Shown here: one piece after another, positions 1-6,135 of the stretch
How positions within the stretch are numbered: position 1 is the stretch's first letter
Layout of the letters: each line of letters starts with the position of its first letter
NCBI GenBank assembly: GCA_902761265.1
Contig: CACWJV010000116.1
Coordinates: 1 to 7,004 of the forward strand
DNA length: 7,004 bases
Direction: 5' to 3'
DNA from: Oscillospiraceae bacterium
GTDB taxonomy: Bacteria; Bacillota; Clostridia; Oscillospirales; Acutalibacteraceae
Position numbers and translations under genes: made by a program
Notes under the pieces: generated by a model
What the model was told of the DNA's origin: nothing
The model's database searches: none
Seen by the model: the letters and a program-made list of their open reading frames with translations, nothing else

Positions 1-172
1 CAAGGATCTGCATAATGGAATAGGCCGTGACGGATTTACCGGATCCGGATTCGCCGACGATACCGAGCACCTTGCCGCGGTCGAGGTTAAACGAAATGCC
101 GTTGACGGCGCGCACTTCACCGGCGTCGGTAAAGAACGAGGTGTGCAGATTTTTGACTTCTAAAAGACTCAT
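1..172 (-). CDS. oppD: Oligopeptide/dipeptide ABC importer ATP-binding subunit (OppD-like), N-terminal part only
   Basis: This is the first 57 codons of an ABC ATPase; the rest lies beyond the left edge. The translation begins MSLLEVKNLHTSFFTDAGEV and contains a perfect Walker A motif, GESGSGKS, at residues 40-47. The LLEVKNLHTSF start and the AVNGISF segment before the P-loop are typical of OppD/DppD proteins, which hydrolyse ATP on the cytoplasmic face to power the OppBC channel. The start at 172 is supported by a GGAGG ribosome binding site 7 bases upstream, within the 13-base gap after oppC. The gene is third in an oppB-oppC-oppD operon. The Walker B, signature and C-terminal oligopeptide-transporter motifs are out of view, so OppD rather than OppF rests on gene order and the N-terminal sequence. 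The substrate cannot be told from this fragment. Confidence 0.93.
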   Translation of the reverse strand, partial: MSLLEVKNLHTSFFTDAGEVRAVNGISFNLDRGKVLGIVGESGSGKSVTAYSIMQIL

Positions 173-185
173 ACTCACACCTCCG

Positions 186-1244
186 TTACGCGTTCAGCTT
201 CGGATCAAACGCGTCGCGCAGTCCGTCACCGAACAGGTTCAGCGACAGCACGATCAGCGAGATCACGATGGCAGGAATGACCAGACGGTAGGCGTAGGTG
301 CTGATGCCGTTGAGCGCATCGGACGCCAGCGAGCCGAGCGACGGCATCGGCGCATTGACGCCGAGACCGAGGAACGACAGATAGCTTTCGGTAAAGATCG
401 CGTTCGGAATCTGCAGCGCGGTGGAAATGATCACAACGCTGATGCAGTTCGGGATCAGATGCTTGCGGATGATCCAGCCGCTTTTGGCGCCCGTGGCCTG
501 TGCGGCAAGGACGTATTCCTGTTCACGCAGGGACAAAATCTGGCCGCGGATCAGACGCGACATCGAGACCCAGTAGAGCAAACCGAACACGATGAACAAA
601 CTGATGATGTTGGAGCCGATCTTTTCGAGCGCCGTACCTGCCAGCGCCTGGTTCAGCGTCAAACGCAGCACCGACGCGAGCAAAATCACCATCAGCATAT
701 CGGGCAGCGAATAGATGATATCCACAATACGCATGATAATGAGGTCCACTTTGCCGCCGATATAGCCGGCGATGGAGCCGACGAGAATCCCGATGATGAG
801 CACGATGATGGAGGCAAAGAAGCCGACCGCCAGCGAAATACGCGTACCGTAGACAACACGGATGAAATAGTCGCGGCCGGAGGAGTCCGTGCCGAACAGA
901 TGGGGAAAGACCTTTTCGCCCGCGTCGATCTTCGCCTGTTCCGCCGTGCTGTAGTGCATCGGCGGCAGGTTGTTATAGGATGCGTCAACGGGTTTTCCGG
1001 GCGTGACGCCGAGCATCTGTTCATAGCCGTAGGGCCAGAAGATCGGGATCAGGATCGCGGAGAGCGTGATGACGACGATCACGATAAAGCTGACGAGCGC
1101 AACCTTGTTTTTGACAAGGCGCTTTACCCCGTCCTTGAAAAACGTGGTGGACGGGCGCATCTGCACCATATAGGCTTTTTCTTCGTCGGTTGCAGGGATG
1201 AAATCATCGAGATTGACCTGCATGGAAAACGGTTTGTGTTTCAT
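186..1244 (-). CDS. oppC: Oligopeptide/dipeptide-type ABC importer permease OppC
   Basis: A 352-residue inner-membrane permease of the OppC/DppC family, the partner of OppB in the translocation channel. A cytoplasmic N-terminus of about 45 residues precedes the first membrane segment (about 48-70). The family signature LFGTDSSGRD lies at 117-126 or within one residue. Further hydrophobic segments sit near 135-160, 180-195, 212-228, 265-283 and 320-337. The EAA-type loop that docks the ATPase is at about 243-265 (EYVLAAQATGAKSGW...). The family's C-terminal FGDGLRDAFDPKL is at 338-350. The start at 1244 is backed by a GAGGAGGGG ribosome binding site 7 bases upstream, in the 14-base gap after oppB. 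It is about 50 residues longer than E. coli OppC (about 302), mainly through the N-terminal tail and a hydrophilic stretch at about 71-115 before the signature. Substrate class is unknown; peptides are the default, but the family also carries sugars and nickel. Confidence 0.95.
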   Translation of the reverse strand: MKHKPFSMQVNLDDFIPATDEEKAYMVQMRPSTTFFKDGVKRLVKNKVALVSFIVIVVITLSAILIPIFWPYGYEQMLGVTPGKPVDASYNNLPPMHYSTAEQAKIDAGEKVFPHLFGTDSSGRDYFIRVVYGTRISLAVGFFASIIVLIIGILVGSIAGYIGGKVDLIIMRIVDIIYSLPDMLMVILLASVLRLTLNQALAGTALEKIGSNIISLFIVFGLLYWVSMSRLIRGQILSLREQEYVLAAQATGAKSGWIIRKHLIPNCISVVIISTALQIPNAIFTESYLSFLGLGVNAPMPSLGSLASDALNGISTYAYRLVIPAIVISLIVLSLNLFGDGLRDAFDPKLNA

Positions 1245-1258
1245 GTTTCATCCCCTCC

Positions 1259-2188
1259 TCAGTCCAGTTTGATCCGCGGATCGACAACCTTGTAAAGAAT
1301 GTCGCTGACCATGTTCATCACGACGATAAGGATCGCAAGGATGATGGTCGTTCCCATAATCATGGGATAGTCGCGGTTGATGATGCTCGACACAAAGAAC
1401 CGTCCGATGCCGGGCACGGCGTAAATTTGTTCCACAACGATGGAACCGGTCACGATATAGGCAATCATCGGGCCGAAATAGGTGATGACCGGGATCAGTG
1501 AATTCTTCATGGCGTGGCCGAAAATGATCTTCCATTTGGAAACGCCCTTGGCGCGGGCGGTGCGGATATAATCCTGGCCGAGCACATCAAGCATCGACGA
1601 ACGGGTCAGCCGCGTAATATACGCCATCGGATACAGCGACAGCGTGATGATCGGCAGTACGAGACCGCCCGCCGAGGCGCCGTTGCCGGGCAGCCATTTC
1701 AGCCGGATGACAAACGCAATGAGCAGCAAAACGCCCATGATAAACGACGGCATCGACACGAAGGCGGTCGTCAGCACCATGATGATCTTGTCAACGATCT
1801 TGTTGCGCCGCAGCGCAGCGACCGCGCCGAGCACCACACCGACGATTAACGCCAGAAACGCGGCGATCAAACCGAGCTTTGCGCTTGTGCGCATACCGTC
1901 GGCAATCACGTCGATCACCATACGGCCGCGCTGTTTGATCGACGGGCCGAAGTCGAATTTTGTGACAACGTCCTTGAGATACGTAAAGTATTGGGTCATC
2001 AGCGGTTTGTCCATACCGTATTTGGCTTCGAGCGCTTTGACAGCCGATTCGCTCATCGCTTTTTCGCTCAAAAACGGCCCGCCGGGAACCGCGTGCATGA
2101 CAAAGAAGGTGATCGTAATCACGACCCAAACCGTCAGCAGCGCCAGCAAAATACGCTTTACGATGTAGAGTATGTTTTTGGAATTCAT
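1259..2188 (-). CDS. oppB: Oligopeptide/dipeptide-type ABC importer permease OppB
   Basis: A 309-residue membrane permease, close to the usual OppB/DppB length (E. coli OppB 306). It starts MNSKNILYIVKRILLALLTV, with a basic residue pair before membrane segment 1 (about 10-32) and the family's PGGPF at 35-39. Other hydrophobic segments lie near 103-125, 135-160, 175-192, 235-255 and 278-297. The EAA-type ATPase-docking loop is at about 206-234 (DYIRTARAKGVSKWKIIFG...), and the C-terminus VVDPRI is typical. The reading frame stays open to an ATG at 2263, but that codon overlaps the TATAAT of the promoter and would precede the transcript, so I chose the ATG at 2188. Its ribosome binding site is not ideal: AAAGGA ends only 2 bases before the ATG, and AGGTGG lies 12 bases before it. 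The gene leads the operon, and no substrate-binding protein gene precedes it. Confidence 0.94.
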   Translation of the reverse strand: MNSKNILYIVKRILLALLTVWVVITITFFVMHAVPGGPFLSEKAMSESAVKALEAKYGMDKPLMTQYFTYLKDVVTKFDFGPSIKQRGRMVIDVIADGMRTSAKLGLIAAFLALIVGVVLGAVAALRRNKIVDKIIMVLTTAFVSMPSFIMGVLLLIAFVIRLKWLPGNGASAGGLVLPIITLSLYPMAYITRLTRSSMLDVLGQDYIRTARAKGVSKWKIIFGHAMKNSLIPVITYFGPMIAYIVTGSIVVEQIYAVPGIGRFFVSSIINRDYPMIMGTTIILAILIVVMNMVSDILYKVVDPRIKLD

Positions 2189-2261
2189 TGTCCTTTCATT
2201 CCACCTATCCGTGCGAGTTCCGATTTCAATAAGCAGAATAGAAACGCGCATATTTTTATTC

Positions 2262-2290
2262 ATTATACCGCTTTATGAAAAAGATTGCAA
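2262..2290 (-). promoter_or_regulatory. Sigma-A-type promoter of the opp operon
   Basis: Read on the minus strand, TTGCAA (2290-2285) is followed after exactly 17 bases by a perfect TATAAT (2267-2262). Transcription would begin near 2255, giving a leader of about 65 bases before the oppB ATG at 2188. This placement rules out the in-frame ATG at 2263 as the start. The -35 hexamer sits inside an 11-base sequence, AAGTCTTGCAA, that recurs at the hydrolase promoter. The start site is inferred from box spacing only. Confidence 0.8.
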
Positions 2291-2355
2291 GACTTTTTCC
2301 GTTTTTCACCTGCAGAATGACACTTCTCCCCCGACTGTCCGGTTCTTCGGTTTGC

Positions 2356-2373
2356 AGCTTTGTAAAAAAAGCT
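2356..2373. repeat. Short inverted repeat next to the xylB -35 box (possible operator)
   Basis: AGCTTT (2356-2361) and AAAGCT (2368-2373) form a 6-bp inverted repeat with a 6-base spacer, ending on the first base of the xylB -35 hexamer. A repressor or activator site here would fit, but the arms are short and A/T-rich, and I do not recognise a known XylR or CcpA site. Confidence 0.25.
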
Positions 2374-2401
2374 TGATTTTTCCGGCGACACATGGTATCT
2401 T
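2373..2401 (+). promoter_or_regulatory. Probable promoter of the xylulokinase gene
   Basis: TTGATT (2373-2378) and TATCTT (2396-2401) are separated by 17 bases, each matching four of six consensus positions. Transcription would begin near 2408, about 26 bases before the ATG at 2434. Its place directly upstream of a strong ribosome binding site supports it. The weaker boxes suggest that an activator may help, which is an inference. Confidence 0.6.
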
Positions 2402-2421
2402 TGAAACAAGAAAAACTGCAT

Positions 2422-2428
2422 GAGGTGA
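2422..2428 (+). promoter_or_regulatory. Ribosome binding site that fixes the xylB start
   Basis: GAGGTGA lies 5 bases before the ATG at 2434. It selects that codon over the in-frame ATG at 2392, which lies upstream of the predicted -10 box and so could not be on the transcript. Confidence 0.85.
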
Positions 2429-2433
2429 AACCA

Positions 2434-3882
2434 ATGACTTATTATATCGGGATCGATCTCGGAACCTCCGGCGTCAAAACGCTGCTGCTCGACGGCGACG
2501 GCACGGTAGTATCGTCTGTTACAAAAGAATATCCGCTCTCGTTTCCGCAGTCCGGCTGGAGCGAACAAAACCCGGAAGACTGGTACGCGCAAACGTTTGC
2601 CGCGCTGCAAGCCCTTTGTGCGGATATCGACCCGAAGGACGTCCGCGCGTTTTCGTTTTCCGGGCAGATGCACGGGCTTGTGCTGCTCGACGAAAACGAC
2701 GCCGTGATCCGCCCGGCGATCCTTTGGAACGACGGCCGCAGCAGCGAAGAGACCGCCAAGCTCAACGAGAACCGCGACTTTTTGCTCGACCACACCGGCA
2801 ACATTGCGTTTGCCGGGTTTACGCTGCCGAAGCTGCTTTGGGTCAAAGCGCACGAACCGGCGTTGTTTTCGCGCATCCGGCGGGTGCTGCTGCCGAAGGA
2901 TTACCTCGCCTTCCGGCTCACGGGACACTATTGCACCGACGTGTCTGACGCGTCGGGCACATTGTATTTCGACGTTGCAAATCGCTGTTGGTCCAAGGAG
3001 ATTCTTTCGGCCTGCGGCGTAGATGAACTGTGGCTGCCGAAGGTACTCGAAAGCGACGAGACTGCCGGTATGCTGCTGCCTTCGATCGCGCAGTCTCTCG
3101 GTATGGAAAATGTAGCTGTCATCATCGGCGCCGGCGACAACGCCGCCGCAGCGGTCGGCACAGGCGCGGTCAAGGACGGCGATTGCAATCTTTCCCTCGG
3201 CACCAGCGGCACGGTCTTTTGCGTCAGCGACAACTTTCAGCTCGACCGCGCCCACGCGATCCATTCGTTTTGCAGCGCGTCGCGCAGCTATCACCAGATG
3301 GCATGTATGCTGTCGGCAGCCGTTTGCTCCAACTGGTGGGTCAAGGGAATCCTCGGCGATACGTTTTCCAGCGTTTTGAAAAAGCAGGAAAAGCTCGGCA
3401 AAAACGACGTTTTGTTTCTCCCCTATCTGATGGGTGAACGCTCGCCGCTCAACGACACGCAGATCCGCGGTCTGTTCTATGGCATGAGTTTGCAGACCGA
3501 CAAAGACGACATGAGTTTGGCGGTGCTCGAGGGCGTCTCGTTTGCTTTGCGCCACAATATCGATCTGATCCGCGAAATGGGGATTCCGGTCCAAACGGCC
3601 ACCGTTTGCGGCGGCGGCGCCAAAGATGCGCTGTGGCTGCGGATTCTTGCGAACGTGCTGGGGATCACACTTTCGCTGCCGGTCCACGAAGAAGGCGCGT
3701 CGCTCGGCGCGGCGATGCTGGCGGCAAAGGGCGTGCTGGACGAAGAAGGCTATCATGCACTGGAACAAAAAGTCTACGCCGTCAAACAAACGATTGAGCC
3801 GGAACCGGCGCTCACGAAAGACTATGAGGCAAAATATCAGCAGTGGCGCAAGCTGTATCCGGCGATCCGGCAGGCATTATAA
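2434..3882 (+). CDS. xylB: Xylulokinase (FGGY-family carbohydrate kinase)
   Basis: A 482-residue cytoplasmic sugar kinase, matching xylulokinase length (E. coli XylB 484). Xylulokinase phosphorylates D-xylulose with ATP to xylulose 5-phosphate, which enters the pentose phosphate pathway. The first ATPase-fold motif, GIDLGTSGVK, is at 6-15. The xylulokinase-typical SGQMHG is at 76-81, followed by RPAILWNDGR at 93-102. The proposed catalytic base is Asp235 in GAGDNAA (E. coli Asp233). NLSLGTSGT (252-260) is the second-domain phosphate motif. The FGGY signature region is around 329-378, containing MGERSPL, and the adenosine-binding CGGGAKD is at 392-398. All key residues are present and no frameshift is seen. 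The SGQMHG and WNDGR motifs favour xylulokinase over glycerol kinase or gluconokinase; substrate specificity is still inferred. No xylose isomerase or regulator gene is adjacent. The gene is apparently monocistronic, with its own promoter and a strong terminator 13 bases after the stop. Confidence 0.93.
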   Translation: MTYYIGIDLGTSGVKTLLLDGDGTVVSSVTKEYPLSFPQSGWSEQNPEDWYAQTFAALQALCADIDPKDVRAFSFSGQMHGLVLLDENDAVIRPAILWNDGRSSEETAKLNENRDFLLDHTGNIAFAGFTLPKLLWVKAHEPALFSRIRRVLLPKDYLAFRLTGHYCTDVSDASGTLYFDVANRCWSKEILSACGVDELWLPKVLESDETAGMLLPSIAQSLGMENVAVIIGAGDNAAAAVGTGAVKDGDCNLSLGTSGTVFCVSDNFQLDRAHAIHSFCSASRSYHQMACMLSAAVCSNWWVKGILGDTFSSVLKKQEKLGKNDVLFLPYLMGERSPLNDTQIRGLFYGMSLQTDKDDMSLAVLEGVSFALRHNIDLIREMGIPVQTATVCGGGAKDALWLRILANVLGITLSLPVHEEGASLGAAMLAAKGVLDEEGYHALEQKVYAVKQTIEPEPALTKDYEAKYQQWRKLYPAIRQAL

Positions 3883-3895
3883 TCAGAAATCGCAC

Positions 3896-3936
3896 AAAAG
3901 CGGTCTGTCTTTCTTTCGGGCAGACCGCTTTTCTTA
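3896..3936 (+). terminator. Intrinsic terminator after xylB
   Basis: A perfect 12-bp inverted repeat, AAAAGCGGTCTG (3896-3907) and CAGACCGCTTTT (3921-3932), with a 13-base loop that can pair further at its base, is followed by a T-rich stretch (TTTTCTTATATATTC). It begins 13 bases after the xylB stop and separates that gene from the hydrolase promoter. Confidence 0.92.
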
Positions 3937-3967
3937 TATATTCTTTGTTCAAAATGCGGTACAAGTC

Positions 3968-3996
3968 TTGCAACAAGCGCCGAAATCTGATACAAT
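3968..3996 (+). promoter_or_regulatory. Extended -10 promoter of the secreted hydrolase gene
   Basis: TTGCAA (3968-3973), a 17-base spacer and TACAAT (3991-3996) are preceded by TGA, giving an extended -10 (TGATACAAT). Transcription would begin near 4003, about 27 bases before the ATG at 4030. Bases 3963-3973 are identical to the corresponding bases of the opp promoter. Confidence 0.82.
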
Positions 3997-4014
3997 CGGG
4001 GTATCAAATCCCCT

Positions 4015-4021
4015 AAAGGAG
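4015..4021 (+). promoter_or_regulatory. Ribosome binding site that fixes the hydrolase start
   Basis: AAAGGAG lies 8 bases before the ATG at 4030. It overlaps the in-frame GTG at 4021, so the GTG cannot be the start and the protein begins MKRTSTRLL. Confidence 0.88.
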
Positions 4022-4029
4022 TGGTTTCT

Positions 4030-5865
4030 ATGAAACGAACGTCCACCCGATTGCTCGCGCTGCTTGTCAGTATGCTGTTGCTGCTTTCGGCTGTGCCTGT
4101 CTCCGGCCTTGCCGCGGCGCGTATCACAACCTGCGACGGCGACTGTCCGTTTTATCCGACAATCATCGTGCCCGGGCTCGGGCAGTCCAGTGTGATTGTA
4201 ACAAACGACGACGGCACGCCGAAGCTCGACAAAAACGGCAAGAAGATCGCCGCGTTTCCGGCGTATGTCCAAACGGACAAGCTGTTGCAAAAGCTGCTCG
4301 GTCCGGCGCTATTGACGCTGTTTACCCAACGCGACATGGGCTTTTCCGACGCGTTTGCCGACGCGATTGAAGAGGCTTTCAGCACCAACAAATGCGACGA
4401 TACGGCGCACCCGATTGCCAACGTCATGACCGAAAAGTTCCCCTATCCGTATTCGCAGTACAGCGATTATGAAGTGGAGACCGTCAATCATCACATTCCG
4501 TTTGAGCTGTATCCGACCGATCTGCCGCGCGACCATCTGTACTACTTTGAATATAACTCGTTCGGCAACCATATGGATCTTGCCCGGGAGTTATATGACT
4601 TTATCCAGCTTGTCAAAACACAGACCGGCCACAACAAGGTCAATCTTGTGCCGTTGAGTCAGGGCGGCTCCATCGTTTCCGCCATGCTCGACTATACGCC
4701 GCAGGTGATGGACGAGCTGCACAAGGTCATTTTTGTGGTTCCGGCACTCGACGGCTCTATGATTATCGGCGACGTATTCAACGACAATATCACCTTTCTC
4801 GACAACGAATACCTGTATCACGGCTTTTTGGAAAACATCCGGCTGCTCGACCAGCCGACCGCCGGTCTCATCGAACTGGCGGCGCGAATCATCCCGGATG
4901 ATATTCTGATGACCGCGCTGGAAAAGGGCGTGGAGCGGCTGGTGAAAAACATCATGACCCGTTCCACCGGCATGTGGGCGCTGTGCCCGTCCGGCGATTA
5001 CGAATCGGCGGCGGCAAAGTATCTGTCCGACCCCGCCTCCGCGAATATCAAAGCCCAGACTGACCGCTACTATCAGGCGCAGCTTCATTCGCGCGAGAAT
5101 GTGGCAAAGCTGATGGCAAAGGGCGTGCAGGTCTTTTGCATGGCGGAATATGACTATTCGCTGATCAACGTCGGCACGCGTTGGAACAACCAAAACGCCG
5201 ATTTCATCATCCAGCTCGACTCCACCTCGCTCGGCGCTACCAGCGCAAACGTCGGCGAAACGCTGCCGGATGATTATGTGCAGCAGAACACCCATTGCAC
5301 CAACCCGGCCCACAACCACATCTCCCCCGACCGTATGATCGACGCGTCCACGGGTCTGCTTGCCGACACAACGTTCTATTTCAAAAACCAGCGCCACGAT
5401 CTGACGCAGCATAACGACATCATCCTCAAGCTCGCCATGCAATTGATCGCCCACGACGATATCAAAGACGTCTACGCGTCGCCCGACTTCCCGCAGTTCA
5501 ACAACGGCCGCAACGTCCAAGCCATCCGCGAGCTGCTCGACACTGCCAAGAGCGTCAACCAAAGAATGCTGCCGAAGGCCGTTCGCACAAAGCTGAACGA
5601 CGCGATCGCCAACGCCGAGACTGTTCTCAGCAAAACCGTGGACGACGCAGACGCGCTGCCCAAAGCGGAAAAACAGCTTTCCGACGCGCTGGTGCTCGCC
5701 GGAAAGAAAGCGCCGGAGCTTTCCACGCCCGACGTTTTCACCCCGATCGCCGACCGGCTGTACGCCAACTACGGCTCCAACGGCTACAGCGAAATGCCGC
5801 GTCTGACGCTGAAAAAAGCGCTCGATGCGCTGACCGCGTTCTTCGGCGTTCTGCTGAAAAAGTAA
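4030..5865 (+). CDS. Secreted alpha/beta-hydrolase-like protein with C-terminal FIVAR-like helical region
   Basis: A 611-residue exported protein of unknown substrate. Residues 1-30 form a signal peptide: MKRTSTR, a Leu-rich core, then AVPVSGLAAA. A CDGDC cluster (35-39) leads into PTIIVPGLGQS (43-53), which resembles the first strand and oxyanion loop of lipase/PGAP1/LCAT-type alpha/beta hydrolases. The strand VNLVPLSQGGSI (204-215) looks like a nucleophile elbow with Ser210. Candidate acid residues are Asp434 or Asp438 (SPDRMIDAST) and the candidate His is His456 (NQRHD), in the right order for a triad. Residues about 215-430 would be a large cap region. Residues about 497-556 (AIRELLDTAK... 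LSDALV) resemble FIVAR-type three-helix modules of Gram-positive surface proteins. The elbow reads P-L-S-Q-G rather than G-x-S-x-G. No LPXTG motif or C-terminal membrane anchor is evident. It is transcribed alone. Esterase, lipase or acyltransferase activity is possible; the fold is likely, the activity unproven. Confidence 0.82.
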   Translation: MKRTSTRLLALLVSMLLLLSAVPVSGLAAARITTCDGDCPFYPTIIVPGLGQSSVIVTNDDGTPKLDKNGKKIAAFPAYVQTDKLLQKLLGPALLTLFTQRDMGFSDAFADAIEEAFSTNKCDDTAHPIANVMTEKFPYPYSQYSDYEVETVNHHIPFELYPTDLPRDHLYYFEYNSFGNHMDLARELYDFIQLVKTQTGHNKVNLVPLSQGGSIVSAMLDYTPQVMDELHKVIFVVPALDGSMIIGDVFNDNITFLDNEYLYHGFLENIRLLDQPTAGLIELAARIIPDDILMTALEKGVERLVKNIMTRSTGMWALCPSGDYESAAAKYLSDPASANIKAQTDRYYQAQLHSRENVAKLMAKGVQVFCMAEYDYSLINVGTRWNNQNADFIIQLDSTSLGATSANVGETLPDDYVQQNTHCTNPAHNHISPDRMIDASTGLLADTTFYFKNQRHDLTQHNDIILKLAMQLIAHDDIKDVYASPDFPQFNNGRNVQAIRELLDTAKSVNQRMLPKAVRTKLNDAIANAETVLSKTVDDADALPKAEKQLSDALVLAGKKAPELSTPDVFTPIADRLYANYGSNGYSEMPRLTLKKALDALTAFFGVLLKK

Positions 5866-5882
5866 ACCCGCCAAATACACCA

Positions 5883-5915
5883 AACCGCACCGCTCGGCAG
5901 CGGTGCGGTTCTTTT
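5883..5915 (+). terminator. Intrinsic terminator after the hydrolase gene
   Basis: AACCGCACCGCT (5883-5894) and AGCGGTGCGGTT (5899-5910) form a perfect 12-bp G+C-rich stem with a four-base loop, followed by CTTTT. It begins 17 bases after the hydrolase stop. Confidence 0.92.
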
Positions 5916-6097
5916 ATGCCGCAGCGCCGGTCTTTGCGGTTTTTGTCCTCTTTCCGTACCGACTTTATGCGGAATGCGGCTGCGTGCGTTCGGCAACACC
6001 GGCAGCCAGCGCAGCGGCACGTAAATGCTGTCTGGTTTGTTCTTTTACCCTGAAGCAACCACCACGCTGATCGTGCCGAAAAAGCCATCACAGGCAA
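5916..6097. other. Non-coding spacer between two facing terminators
   Basis: I see no supportable gene in these 182 bases. Short open frames exist on both strands, but none has a ribosome binding site. One imperfect long-range inverted repeat can be drawn: GCCGC-A-GCGC-CGG at 5918-5930 against parts of 5999-6018. In G+C-rich DNA this may be chance. Confidence 0.6.
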
Positions 6098-6124
6098 CAA
6101 AAAAGCACCCCATGCGGGGTGCTT
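6095..6124 (-). terminator. Intrinsic terminator of the Cys-repeat protein gene
   Basis: On the minus strand AAGCACCCC (6124-6116), a four-base loop and GGGGTGCTT (6111-6103) form a perfect 9-bp stem, followed by a run of T (TTTTTTGTT when counted from the stem end). It starts 11 bases after the stop codon at 6136 and faces the hydrolase terminator. Confidence 0.92.
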
Positions 6125-6135
6125 GTGGCTTATTG

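Noticed and set aside
27..1295. Open frame of 422 codons on the plus strand opposite oppC
   Set aside because: The minus-strand frame encodes a textbook permease. This frame is rich in Asp, Arg, His and Gln, as expected from the reverse complement of membrane-protein codons.
2392..2433. Longer N-terminus for xylulokinase starting at 2392
   Set aside because: That ATG lies upstream of the predicted -10 box, while the ATG at 2434 has a well-spaced GAGGTGA and gives the normal family N-terminus.
2263..3789. Open frame of 508 codons on the minus strand opposite xylB
   Set aside because: It covers a clear xylulokinase gene on the other strand, has low-complexity Arg/Gln/His-rich sequence with no recognisable motif, and has no ribosome binding site. 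It is a by-product of G/C-rich third codon positions.
3896..3932. Inverted repeat after xylB as an operator or attachment site
   Set aside because: A perfect stem directly after a stop codon with a T-rich tail is explained simply by a terminator; no recombinase gene is nearby.
4591..5883. Open frame of 430 codons on the minus strand opposite the hydrolase gene
   Set aside because: It is antisense to a gene with promoter, signal peptide and terminator, and its sequence is Val/Arg/Gly/Asp-rich without domains. It would also have to begin inside the terminator region.
5916..6053. Possible small protein of 45 residues on the plus strand
   Set aside because: Its ATG follows directly on the T-tract of the hydrolase terminator, no ribosome binding site or promoter precedes it, and the composition is random-looking.
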